Assembly: GCF_016695175.1 (NCBI RefSeq)
Contig: NZ_CP068023.1
Coordinates: 1,875,501-1,939,500, forward strand
Length of the DNA: 64,000 nt
Direction: 5' to 3'
Source of the DNA: Pseudoalteromonas sp. GCY
GTDB taxonomy: Bacteria > Pseudomonadota > Gammaproteobacteria > Enterobacterales > Alteromonadaceae
Below are positions 25,832 through 34,668 of the stretch, piece after piece. Numbering within the stretch: the first letter of the stretch is position 1; every line of letters begins with the position of its first letter. The notes under the pieces are model-generated. The model saw nothing but the letters and a program-made list of their open reading frames with translations. It did not search any database and was not told the origin of the DNA. The translations under genes and the position numbers were made by a program.

Positions 25832-26842
25832 ATGTTTTACGATCTTGCGCGTCGTTTTATGTTTAATAAAGATGCGGAGTGGGCACACGATTTTGCCCTA
25901 AGCAACCTGCGCCGCTTTGCGAATACGCCAATGAGCCTTGCATGGTCTCAATCAGTTCAAGACAAACCTGTTAATTTTCTAGGGTTAGAGTTTAAAAATC
26001 CAGTAGGATTGGCCGCCGGTCTTGATAAAAATGCTGAGTGCATCGAAGCATTTGCGCAAATGGGTTTTGGTTTTATTGAAGTAGGGACTGTCACGCCAAG
26101 ACCACAAGCGGGCAACGATAAGCCTCGGATCTTTCGTCTACCTGAAGCAAATGCGATTATTAATCGCATGGGGTTCAATAACAAGGGCGTCGATTACCTA
26201 GTCAACAATGTAAAAGCAGCAAAATACGATGGGATCCTTGGGATCAACATTGGCAAGAATAAAGATACACCGAATGAACAAGGTAAAGATGACTACATTC
26301 ACTGTATGAGAAAAGTATTTGAACATGCCTCATATATCACCGTGAATATCTCTTCACCAAATACACCAGGTCTTAGAGATCTACAATATGGCGAAGCGCT
26401 AGATGATCTATTGCAAAGCCTGAAAAATGAACAGATGGATCTGATCGCCAAATATAACAAGTCAGTACCTATGTTGGTAAAGATCGCTCCAGATGTTGAT
26501 GGCGTTCAGTTAACCCAGATCGCAGAATCGTTAGTTAATAATCGTATCGATGGTGTTATTGCAACTAATACAACATTAGCCCGTGATGCGGTAGAAAACC
26601 TAGAGTACGGTAATGAAGCAGGTGGTTTGTCTGGTAGACCGGTTCGTGAAAAATCGACGCATGTTGTCAGCGAATTGAAGCGTATTACCGACGGTAAGCT
26701 ACCAATCATCGGTGTAGGTGGTATTGACAGTGCTGAATCTGCAAAAGAGAAATTTTCAGCTGGTGCTGATTTAGTACAAGTCTACACAGGCTTTATTTAT
26801 GAAGGGCCAGCGCTTGTTAAAAAGATCGTTTCGTCCTTATAA
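25832..26842 (+). CDS. pyrD: Dihydroorotate dehydrogenase (quinone), class 2
   Basis: Membrane-associated FMN enzyme of pyrimidine synthesis that oxidises dihydroorotate to orotate and reduces quinone. 336 residues, same as E. coli. N-terminal amphipathic helices ([11 protein letters not shown]) mark class 2. [20 protein letters not shown] and [11 protein letters not shown] (catalytic Ser of class 2) are present, and IIGVGGI binds FMN phosphate. A GAGGAG RBS precedes the ATG. pyrD followed by zapC is conserved in enterics. Confidence 0.96.
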   Translation: MFYDLARRFMFNKDAEWAHDFALSNLRRFANTPMSLAWSQSVQDKPVNFLGLEFKNPVGLAAGLDKNAECIEAFAQMGFGFIEVGTVTPRPQAGNDKPRIFRLPEANAIINRMGFNNKGVDYLVNNVKAAKYDGILGINIGKNKDTPNEQGKDDYIHCMRKVFEHASYITVNISSPNTPGLRDLQYGEALDDLLQSLKNEQMDLIAKYNKSVPMLVKIAPDVDGVQLTQIAESLVNNRIDGVIATNTTLARDAVENLEYGNEAGGLSGRPVREKSTHVVSELKRITDGKLPIIGVGGIDSAESAKEKFSAGADLVQVYTGFIYEGPALVKKIVSSL

Positions 26843-26963
26843 GGATCGGTCATATAACCAAATGATCCAAAACAAAACGTTATTATAAAAAATTTCATCA
26901 TTGCGTTTTTCGCGTTATACTCCCACTTACTAGTTGAGCTAATTGGTTGGTGGGAGAGAAGTT

Positions 26964-27491
26964 TTGCAAGCTTCAAAAGAGTGGCAATGGATCCGCTGCA
27001 CAGAAAGGAACAGGTTGTTAATTGATTTGGGTGATGAGCTTCAACTTTGCACGCCTTTTCGTTTGCGCCACCTTACTGAAGACTCAACCGTTAATCCCAA
27101 TTTTAGTCTCAGCGAAGCTGAATTTTATCAGAGTGTATTTTCCTACCTTTGCGGTTTTGGTGTTTGGAGCGAGCCCAGATGCTGCCAAATCGCTTTAAAT
27201 GCAACTGCGGCAAAGTTTCATCTGCAACCGATGCAAGCAAAGAGCTGGTTTTTTAAGCCATACTTTGGTGGCGAACCTGTGAGTGAGGCGGTTGTGTGTT
27301 TAAATTCCAAGTTAAGCCGCGGCGAGTTTTTAATTATCGAGCATGATGGTCAATCAAGTCTTTGTTTAAGCTTGAACGAGCAATTTATTCTTGATGAGGG
27401 AATAGAGCTTGAACAATTTCAAGCGATAAAAGTACTGAACGATCGGTTAGCGCCTCTTGTGTTAACACACCGAGTTCATCAAAGCGCATAG
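26964..27491 (+). CDS. zapC: Cell division protein ZapC
   Basis: FtsZ-bundling accessory protein of the division ring, about 175 residues. It shows the ZapC pattern: N-terminal EWQWIRCTERNRLLIDLG and QPMQAKSWFFKPY, matching MPKSWHF in the E. coli protein. TTG at 26964 is preferred because GGGAGA lies six bases upstream and it matches the family N-terminus; a TTG at 26943 would add seven residues. It sits directly after pyrD as in E. coli. Confidence 0.85.
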   Translation: MQASKEWQWIRCTERNRLLIDLGDELQLCTPFRLRHLTEDSTVNPNFSLSEAEFYQSVFSYLCGFGVWSEPRCCQIALNATAAKFHLQPMQAKSWFFKPYFGGEPVSEAVVCLNSKLSRGEFLIIEHDGQSSLCLSLNEQFILDEGIELEQFQAIKVLNDRLAPLVLTHRVHQSA

Positions 27492-27581
27492 CCAAGTTCA
27501 TCCCATCGTTTTATTGACCAGCAATTATTTCCTGTATTAATCTGTACCTAATTTGAGTTGTTTGCTGATCTAGGGAACAGA

Positions 27582-27965
27582 ATGCACTGCCTTTGCGATA
27601 AAACGTTAAAACTACGTTATGCCGACGCTGAAGGACATTGTGGTTATCAATGTCAGTCATGCTCTGCCATTTGGCTGCCGCGCAAATTTATTGATTCCAT
27701 TAAACATACTTATCACTTTAGTTATACCGACTTTATTACAAAGCGGTTGTTAGTTGAGCGTGACGTTTTACAATTATGCCCTGATGATGGTTATACACTT
27801 AAAGACTATACGCTCTTTGAAGCTAGTTTTAGTGAGTGCGGGTGCTGCGGTGGCGTGTGGTTTGAAAAAGGGGAGCTCCATAACTTACTACAAAATTACC
27901 AACGAATGAGTTCGGATTTAAGCGCGCTAGATAAGTTAGATTTTCTGAACTTGCTAAATTTTTAA
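27582..27965 (+). CDS. Zinc-ribbon protein (zf-TFIIB type)
   Basis: About 127 residues with two Cys4-like modules: C-x-C near the N-terminus (MHCLCDK) paired with CQSC (around residues 26-29), and CPDDGYTL paired with CGCCGGVWFEKGEL, the typical TFIIB-like zinc-ribbon end. ATG 27582 is chosen over the TTG-like upstream start because TAGGGAAC precedes it. It lies between zapC and rlmKL, where E. coli has ycbX. Function unknown; nucleic-acid or protein binding is likely. Confidence 0.72.
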   Translation: MHCLCDKTLKLRYADAEGHCGYQCQSCSAIWLPRKFIDSIKHTYHFSYTDFITKRLLVERDVLQLCPDDGYTLKDYTLFEASFSECGCCGGVWFEKGELHNLLQNYQRMSSDLSALDKLDFLNLLNF

Positions 27966-28057
27966 CGTAATTTATCCCCATACAACCAAGCTCAACTAAT
28001 AACTAACGATAACTTGTGTGTTATACTGCGCCCAGTTGAAATTTAAGGGTATTCAAA

Positions 28058-30169
28058 TTGCAATTTATCGCATTGACATCTATTGGTGTAGAGCAGTTAC
28101 TGGTTGAAGAATTAACCGAGTTTGGTTTTGAAATAAACAAGCAAACCGTTGGTTCAGTTAAGTTCACAGGCGCTAATCTAGACGTACAAAAGTTCTGTAT
28201 GATGACACGATTTGCAACACGCGTGATGTTGCTTATCGATGACAAACCAGAAGTGAATGACAAAGATTCTCTCTACAAGTTTGTTCGTTTTCAGGCATGG
28301 CAAGATTGGTTTAGCCCAAAGCAGACCTTTGCAGTAGAGTTTAATGGTACGAATAATGCGCTTAAAAATACGCAATTCTCTGGTCTGGTGGTTAAGGATG
28401 GGATCGTTGACTACTTCAATGACCTGTTTGAGCAACGTCCAGATGTTGACAAACAGACACCGGATATTCGCATCATAGCGAAATTATCTAAGCAAGGCTG
28501 TGCGCTATATATCGATTTCTCGGGACCTCGCTTATCTGATAGAGGTTATCGTGACAAACAAGGTAAAGCGCCAATTCGTGAACATTTAGCGGCAGCGCTG
28601 GTTAAACGTAGCGGTTGGCTTGAAGATACTAATAAGCCGCTTTTTGACCCCTGCTGTGGTTCTGGCACGTTATTGATTGAAGCGGCTTCTATGGCGCTTG
28701 GTTTACCTACTAATCTTAATAAAGACTTTGCCTTTAAACGCCTGCCGAGTTTTCGTGAAAGTAAGTTCACCGAGCTTAAAGAACAATTAAAGGTACAACC
28801 AGTGCAAAAGAGCTTATGGCTGATCGGTAGTGATATCGATGAACGTGTGCTGTCAATTGCCGAGCGTAATGCCAAGCGCGCAGGCGTTGAGTCACATATT
28901 AAGTTTAAGTTTGAAGATGCCAATCAGCTTAGCCTTGCTGCTAAACGTCCCGGCACTGTGCTGAGTAACTTGCCTTATGGTGAACGTCTAGGTGGTATGG
29001 CTGAAATTATTACGCTATATCGCAATATGGGGATCGCCTTTAAAAAGCACTATAAAGACTGGAATTTGGCGTTACTTGCAAGTGAAGAAAGCCTGTTAAA
29101 AGTGCTAAAACTAGCGCGTAAAAAGTCTTATAAATTCAAAAATGGCCCGCTCGACGTTCTGCTTAACTTGTATGAAATGAATGAAATGCAGGTACAGCAA
29201 AATAAACAAAGCAGTGGGCTTAATTTTGAAGGCTCGACTGCGTTTGGCAACCGTTTGAAGAAAAACCTGCAAGGCTTAAAATCTTGGCTGAAAAAAGAAG
29301 ACATTAATGCGTATCGTGTTTATGACGCGGATATCCCTGAATACAATGTTGCAGTTGATATTTATAACGATAACGCAGTCATCTTTGAATACAAAGCGCC
29401 AAAAGAAATTGACGATAGCGTTGCGCAAAAACGTTTGCAAGACGTGATCACACTTACCGCCGAGCAGCTGAATATCGATCCGCTAAACATCGCGGTAAAA
29501 GTAAGAAAGCGCCAAAAAGGTCAAGAGCAATACAAAGCCCTGGACAAGCAAAACCGCACTGAGGTAGTAGAAGAGTACGGTGCTAAGTTTAAGGTTAACC
29601 TATTTGATTATCTTGATACTGGTCTATTCCTTGACCACCGTTTAGCCCGCAAGTTTATTCAGCAACATTCGAAAGATAAACGCGTGTTGAATCTATTTGC
29701 ATACACAGGTAGTGCTTCTGTGCACGCCGCAGTTGGCGGTGCTAAGTCTGTTACCACAGTAGATATGTCAAAGACCTATCTAAAATGGGCTGAGGAAAAC
29801 TTTGAGCTAAATGGTTTGAAGAATCCACGTTTCAGATTTGAGCAAGCGGATTGCTTAAAATGGCTTGAAAGAGCCGTTGGTCAGTATGATCTCATTTTCT
29901 TAGACCCACCAACATTCTCTAACTCTAAACGTATGTCTGACGCATTTGACGTACAAAGAGATCATTTAAAACTATTTGGTTGGGTAAAGAAGATATTAGC
30001 ACCGAATGGTGTACTGCTGTTTTCTAACAATAAACGCGGATTTAAAATCGATGAAATGGGACTTGCAGCACTTGGCCTAACCGCTGAGGAATACTCATCG
30101 CAAACTTTGTCTTTGGATTTTAAACGTAACAAGCAAATTCACAACAGCTGGTTGATCCGTCATGATTAA
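28058..30169 (+). CDS. rlmL: Bifunctional 23S rRNA methyltransferase RlmKL
   Basis: Fused enzyme making m2G2445 and m7G2069 in 23S rRNA. 703 residues, the size of E. coli RlmKL. An N-terminal THUMP domain (about 45-155) is followed by methyltransferase 1 with FDPCCGSGTLLIEAA and the N-L-P-Y catalytic loop (SNLPYGERLGG), then methyltransferase 2 with LNLFAYTGSASVHAA and LDPPTFSNSKRM. It starts with TTG at 28058, with AAGGG eight bases upstream. It overlaps the glutaredoxin-like gene by eight bases. Confidence 0.95.
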   Translation: MQFIALTSIGVEQLLVEELTEFGFEINKQTVGSVKFTGANLDVQKFCMMTRFATRVMLLIDDKPEVNDKDSLYKFVRFQAWQDWFSPKQTFAVEFNGTNNALKNTQFSGLVVKDGIVDYFNDLFEQRPDVDKQTPDIRIIAKLSKQGCALYIDFSGPRLSDRGYRDKQGKAPIREHLAAALVKRSGWLEDTNKPLFDPCCGSGTLLIEAASMALGLPTNLNKDFAFKRLPSFRESKFTELKEQLKVQPVQKSLWLIGSDIDERVLSIAERNAKRAGVESHIKFKFEDANQLSLAAKRPGTVLSNLPYGERLGGMAEIITLYRNMGIAFKKHYKDWNLALLASEESLLKVLKLARKKSYKFKNGPLDVLLNLYEMNEMQVQQNKQSSGLNFEGSTAFGNRLKKNLQGLKSWLKKEDINAYRVYDADIPEYNVAVDIYNDNAVIFEYKAPKEIDDSVAQKRLQDVITLTAEQLNIDPLNIAVKVRKRQKGQEQYKALDKQNRTEVVEEYGAKFKVNLFDYLDTGLFLDHRLARKFIQQHSKDKRVLNLFAYTGSASVHAAVGGAKSVTTVDMSKTYLKWAEENFELNGLKNPRFRFEQADCLKWLERAVGQYDLIFLDPPTFSNSKRMSDAFDVQRDHLKLFGWVKKILAPNGVLLFSNNKRGFKIDEMGLAALGLTAEEYSSQTLSLDFKRNKQIHNSWLIRHD

Positions 30170-30392
30170 ATGTACCTTATTCCACACCGATGGTTGTCAT
30201 CTTTGTGAAGAAGCGTTGGCGATGTTAATTCAATTTTTGCCTGAAGCCGAAATTGAACTCGTTGATATCGTCGATAGTGAAGAGACGATGACGGAATATC
30301 AATATAGAATTCCAGTGATTAAAAAAGGCGAGACAGGTCAGGAACTTGGCTGGCCTTTTACTCAACAACAACTACAAGAATTTATAGACTAA
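30162..30392 (+). CDS. Glutaredoxin-like (DUF836) protein
   Basis: 76 residues with a thioredoxin fold and a CxxC active site near the N-terminus (FHTDGCHLCEEA) and a cis-Pro segment (YRIPVIKKG). It probably handles thiol-disulfide exchange in the cytosol; the partner is unknown. The start overlaps the rlmKL stop and uup starts two bases after its stop, so the three form a tight unit. Confidence 0.8.
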   Translation: MIKCTLFHTDGCHLCEEALAMLIQFLPEAEIELVDIVDSEETMTEYQYRIPVIKKGETGQELGWPFTQQQLQEFID

Positions 30393-30393
30393 T

Positions 30394-32310
30394 ATGGATC
30401 TCATTCGAATTGCTAAAGCCCAACTGGCTTTTGGCTCACACCCTATACTTGACCAAGCTGATGCCGTTATTGAATCAGGCGAGCGCGTTTGTATTGTGGG
30501 CCGAAACGGTGCCGGTAAATCAACGTTACTGAAAGTGCTTGATGATCAAGTTCAACTTGATGATGGTGAAATCAACCGTGTTGGTGGATTAAAAGTTTCA
30601 AGGCTAGAACAAGACCCACCAAAGGGCGCAAATGGCTCGGTTTTTGATTATGTTGCGAACGGTTTGCCTGATGTCGCAGAGCTGCTCATTGAATTTCATG
30701 AAGTGAGTGAAAAACTACAAACCAGCCAGTCAGATAAACTGATGACCTCGCTTGAGCGCCTGACTCAGCGATTGGAAAGCGAAGATGCGTGGCGTTTTGA
30801 GTCAAGGATCAAGCAAGTGCTTAGCCAGTTGCAATTAGATGCGAATATGCGCCTAGAAGAGCTCTCAGGTGGCTGGCTACGCAAAGTCGCGCTGGCCAAA
30901 GCGTTGGTGAGCGATCCAGACTTGCTGTTACTCGACGAGCCGACTAACCACCTTGATATGCAAAGTGTTATCTGGCTTGAGCAATTCCTGAAAGAGTTTA
31001 AAGGGGGGATCGTGTTTATCTCTCACGACCGTGCCTTTATTCGCGCAATGGCGACCCGAATTTTAGATTTAGACCGTGGCAAGTTGGTTTCATACCCTGG
31101 AGATTATGCGCAATATCTAGAACAAAAAGCCCATGATTTAAAAGTGGAAGAGCAACAGAATGCCTTATTTGATAAAAAGCTTGCCGAAGAAGAAACCTGG
31201 ATAAGGCAAGGGATCAAGGCCCGCCGAACCCGTAACGAAGGGCGTGTGCGAGCACTAAAAGCGCTTCGTGTTGAGCGCAAGCAACGCATCGAGCAGCAAG
31301 GTAAGACAGACTTCAACATCGAGACGGCGGATCGTTCCGGTAAGCTGGTCTTTGAAGCGAAACATTTAGACAAAGCATTCCAAGAAAAATGCATTGTGAA
31401 GGACTTTTCAACGCTGGTGATGCGTGGTGACCGTATCGGCTTGGTCGGTCCTAATGGAGCGGGTAAAACTACGCTGTTAAAAATGCTTTTTGGTGATATT
31501 AAACCTGATGCAGGCAGCGTAAAACAAGGCGTGAATCTGGAAGTTGCGTACTTCGACCAATACCGTGAAAAATTGGATGAAGAAGCAACTGTGCAGGATA
31601 ATGTCGCTGAAGGTAAGCAAGAAGTAATGATGGGTGGCCGCTCGCGTCATGTGCTTGGCTATCTGCAAGACTTTTTATTTCCGCCTGCGAGAGCTCGAAC
31701 CCCTGTAAAGGCATTATCAGGCGGTGAAAAAAACCGCTTATTGCTTGCAAAGCTCTTCCTTAAGCCTTCAAATATTATTGTGCTGGACGAGCCGACCAAT
31801 GACTTGGATATTGAGACGCTTGAGCTACTTGAAGAAATCTTAAACCAATACCAAGGCACCGTGCTGGTCGTCAGCCACGACCGAGAGTTTATCGATAATA
31901 CCTGTGGCAGTGTGTGGGCGTTCGAGGGCGAAGGCCTAGTGACAGAAATTGTTGGCGGCTATAGTGACTTTGAGCTGTATCAGCAAAGACGAGAGCAGCA
32001 AAAGAAAGAAGCACAAAAGGTTCATCAAGAAAAACAGCAACAAGCCGAGACTAAAAAGGCAGCTGCGCCTGCTCGTTCAAATAAGCTGAGTTACAAATTA
32101 AAACTTGAATTAGAGTCGTTGCCCAGTAAAGTAGAGGAACTTGAAGAGGCAGTGAACAAACAACAAGCACTGGTCAGCGATCCAGACTTCTTTAAACAAG
32201 ATCAAGAAACGACCCATAAGGCATTGAACCATTTGACTGAGCTAGAGTCGAAGCTGGAAGCCGCGTTTGAACGCTGGGAAGAACTAGAAGCATTACAGAA
32301 TCAGCAGTAA
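30394..32310 (+). CDS. uup: ABC-F ATPase Uup
   Basis: Cytosolic ABC-F protein, 638 residues, acting at ribosomes or on DNA intermediates; uup mutants in E. coli show increased transposon excision. Two ATPase domains: Walker A GRNGAGKST (about 36-44), signature LSGGWLRK and LLLLDEPTNHLD; then GPNGAGKTT (about 350), LSGGEKNR and IIVLDEPTNDLD. A charged inter-domain linker and a C-terminal coiled coil (about 550-638), the DNA-binding region of Uup, distinguish it from EttA. Gene order rlmKL-uup is conserved. Confidence 0.93.
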   Translation: MDLIRIAKAQLAFGSHPILDQADAVIESGERVCIVGRNGAGKSTLLKVLDDQVQLDDGEINRVGGLKVSRLEQDPPKGANGSVFDYVANGLPDVAELLIEFHEVSEKLQTSQSDKLMTSLERLTQRLESEDAWRFESRIKQVLSQLQLDANMRLEELSGGWLRKVALAKALVSDPDLLLLDEPTNHLDMQSVIWLEQFLKEFKGGIVFISHDRAFIRAMATRILDLDRGKLVSYPGDYAQYLEQKAHDLKVEEQQNALFDKKLAEEETWIRQGIKARRTRNEGRVRALKALRVERKQRIEQQGKTDFNIETADRSGKLVFEAKHLDKAFQEKCIVKDFSTLVMRGDRIGLVGPNGAGKTTLLKMLFGDIKPDAGSVKQGVNLEVAYFDQYREKLDEEATVQDNVAEGKQEVMMGGRSRHVLGYLQDFLFPPARARTPVKALSGGEKNRLLLAKLFLKPSNIIVLDEPTNDLDIETLELLEEILNQYQGTVLVVSHDREFIDNTCGSVWAFEGEGLVTEIVGGYSDFELYQQRREQQKKEAQKVHQEKQQQAETKKAAAPARSNKLSYKLKLELESLPSKVEELEEAVNKQQALVSDPDFFKQDQETTHKALNHLTELESKLEAAFERWEELEALQNQQ

Positions 32311-32318
32311 GGATTAAA

Positions 32319-34043
32319 ATGAAATTTAAACTTTTAGCCGCGAGTGTCGCCGTAGCCCTTTCACAACAGGCGGCCGCTGCCACCTATCAGTTAACTGAAT
32401 TACCAAGACATGATAATAGCAAATATAGCTACGTGTCGGATGCCAATGAAGCTGGAGACGTGATTGGTCACGCTTCCAATTTATTTGGTGTAAAGATTGA
32501 TGTGTCGTATATCGACTTCGATGATTCAACACTCAAAAATTATTACGACAGTACAAAAAAGCAGTACGAGCTGATCGAAGAAGAAATCACCTTCACACTA
32601 GAAGATATTCAAAACAATGATGCAGCTAATACGAATGCTCAAGCTCATGCATTTATGCTGTCTTATGTTATGAATTCAAGTAGAGTAGTTAGCCAAGAAT
32701 ATCAAAGAATTGAAAGAGCAATTTCTTTGACATATAACAATAATACCGCAGAAGAGTTTGTGGTATTTGATGAACAATCTCCTGATTACGAAGGACTCAC
32801 TCGCTCGGTCACTAACTATCTAACAAGCATCGCAGAAGACGGGACAATAGTGGGCTGGGGTTCTGCACCTTTTAAAAAGATAACTTTTACTCCTGAGGGT
32901 GAAACAGAAGAAGAAACTTATTTTGTACGTGATTGGCGAAATAAAGGTATTTTAGTTACACCAGCTGGAGAGAAAATTAGGTTAGAGCCTGCCTTTACAG
33001 AATACGGCGGCCTTTCTCTTGCCACTGATATCAAACAAACCGCTGATGGCGGCTATATTGTTGTGGGACAAAGTTCAACTTCGTTATCGCAAAGAGCAAC
33101 AGAAAATATAGAAGATAGTTGTGATGGTGTGGATGAACCAGTCGATGTGTGTATTCAAAGGTTGACCTCACCGTATCATACTCGAGCCTACAAGTGGACG
33201 TTTGATAACGATTTTAACTTAGTCAGCGCAACCGATCTTGGGCTTGGCTTTACACCAGATGAAGATGATGAACGAGCCTATTCAAGCTTGGCTTTGGCAA
33301 CTAATGGGGACGGCTTAACTGTTGGTGAGTCCCGAATGCGCCGTCAAAGTAATAATGATTTATTGCCATATGGACAGGCTGTTTATTATAAAGATGGTGA
33401 AATTAAGCGCATCAAAGAAGTTGAGAGTTATATCGAATACAGCCAAGCGGTTGATGTCAATGATAATGGGATTATTGTTGGTATGTTTGGTCGTTCATCG
33501 AATGGCTCAAGAGATTATGACTCAACAGGTTTTTATTTTAATGCGAATACCGCTGAGTTCAAAGAAATGCCTGCATACTTCGAGGGGTCGGCGACAGCAA
33601 TCACAGATATTAACAATAATGGCTTTGTTGTAGGCCAAGGTGTTACAGAAAAGAGTGGTTCTAACCGTCGTCGCGAAGCGTTTTTATATGAAATTGGTGC
33701 AGAAAAACTAGTGAATATAAACTCCCTTCTTCCTTGTAAGAACGATTCTTTCCCTTACACCATTGCAGAAGCTGTGAAGATCACTGATGACAACAAGATA
33801 TATGCGATTGCGACCAAAACGGTTGAAAGACGCAATACCTTGGGTGAAATTGAGAAGGACAGTAAGGGCGAGACTGAGTATGAATCGGTAAGCTTACCTG
33901 TTCTACTTACCCCAATTTCTGGTGAACCAGAAAACTGTACACCACCTGAAGCAGAGACATATGAGCGTCAATCTGCAAGCTGGTCTTGGCTTAGTTTACT
34001 CGCGTTACCACTAGTGGCGCTGAGAAGACGTCGTAAAGCCTAA
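32319..34043 (+). CDS. DUF3466 exported protein with a sorting-like C-terminus
   Basis: 574 residues with a signal peptide (cleavage after QQAAA-A near residue 21) and repeats of the type D-x-N-xx-G-x-(I/V)-V-G (DVNDNGIIVG, DINNNGFVVG, EAGDVIG). These repeats look like the HAF-type repeats found in exported proteins. The C-terminus has a hydrophobic helix followed by RRRRK, the layout of GlyGly-CTERM/rhombosortase tails, but SASWSW replaces the Gly-Gly. Role unknown. It starts nine bases after uup and ends at a strong terminator. Confidence 0.8.
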   Translation: MKFKLLAASVAVALSQQAAAATYQLTELPRHDNSKYSYVSDANEAGDVIGHASNLFGVKIDVSYIDFDDSTLKNYYDSTKKQYELIEEEITFTLEDIQNNDAANTNAQAHAFMLSYVMNSSRVVSQEYQRIERAISLTYNNNTAEEFVVFDEQSPDYEGLTRSVTNYLTSIAEDGTIVGWGSAPFKKITFTPEGETEEETYFVRDWRNKGILVTPAGEKIRLEPAFTEYGGLSLATDIKQTADGGYIVVGQSSTSLSQRATENIEDSCDGVDEPVDVCIQRLTSPYHTRAYKWTFDNDFNLVSATDLGLGFTPDEDDERAYSSLALATNGDGLTVGESRMRRQSNNDLLPYGQAVYYKDGEIKRIKEVESYIEYSQAVDVNDNGIIVGMFGRSSNGSRDYDSTGFYFNANTAEFKEMPAYFEGSATAITDINNNGFVVGQGVTEKSGSNRRREAFLYEIGAEKLVNINSLLPCKNDSFPYTIAEAVKITDDNKIYAIATKTVERRNTLGEIEKDSKGETEYESVSLPVLLTPISGEPENCTPPEAETYERQSASWSWLSLLALPLVALRRRRKA

Positions 34044-34060
34044 AGTACAATTTAGACGAT

Positions 34061-34084
34061 AAAAAAGCCCGGAAGGGCTTTTTT
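34061..34084 (+). terminator. Terminator after the DUF3466 gene
   Basis: Stem AAAAAGCCC / GGGCTTTTT with loop GGAA and T-run. Confidence 0.88.
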
Positions 34085-34158
34085 GTGTTCGAAAAGAAAT
34101 ATTAGCAAATTCAATTCGATATTTAATTCAACCGCTATAAATCTTAACTATACTGGTA

Positions 34159-34668
34159 TTAGCTTTGGCCGCGACTTTGCCACGCTTTATTCACTGAACG
34201 TCGCCATAGGTAATCGATACCGAAAAAGCCGATAATGGCGGCAAGTGTTGCGCAGATCAAAGAGCCGACGATAAATGCAGGCCCAATCGTTGTTAGGCTT
34301 TGTGCAAGCCATTCCCAACTCGCCTCAAAATGGAATGGTTGTTGTTTTTGGCCAAGAGCAAACACACCGACTAAGTACGAGCAATAAAATATAGGCGGCA
34401 TCGTGAGTGGATTGGTGATCCACACGAGTGCAATAGACAAAGGCAAGTTGACGCGAAATGGAATCGCAAGTGCTGCTGCCAGTACCATTTGAAAAGGAAC
34501 AGGGATGAATGCGAAAAATAGCCCCACCGAGAATGCGCCACGTGCTGAGCGCCGGTTTAAATGCCAGAGGTTGGCATCATGCAGTAACTTACCAAAGATT
34601 TTTAATGATTTCTGTTGTTTGATTTTATTATGATCAGGTAAAAAGCGTTGAATCGTTTTTTTCGCCAT
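34159..34668 (-). CDS. DUF2062 family membrane protein
   Basis: 169 residues with about three transmembrane segments. The DUF2062 signature is clear: GAFSVGLFFAFIPVPFQM and WITNPLTMPPIFY. The basic N-terminus is cytoplasmic. Function is not established. The 5' end overlaps the annotated 5' end of comEC on the other strand by about 21 bases, so one of the two starts may lie further in. Confidence 0.85.
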   Translation of the reverse strand: MAKKTIQRFLPDHNKIKQQKSLKIFGKLLHDANLWHLNRRSARGAFSVGLFFAFIPVPFQMVLAAALAIPFRVNLPLSIALVWITNPLTMPPIFYCSYLVGVFALGQKQQPFHFEASWEWLAQSLTTIGPAFIVGSLICATLAAIIGFFGIDYLWRRSVNKAWQSRGQS

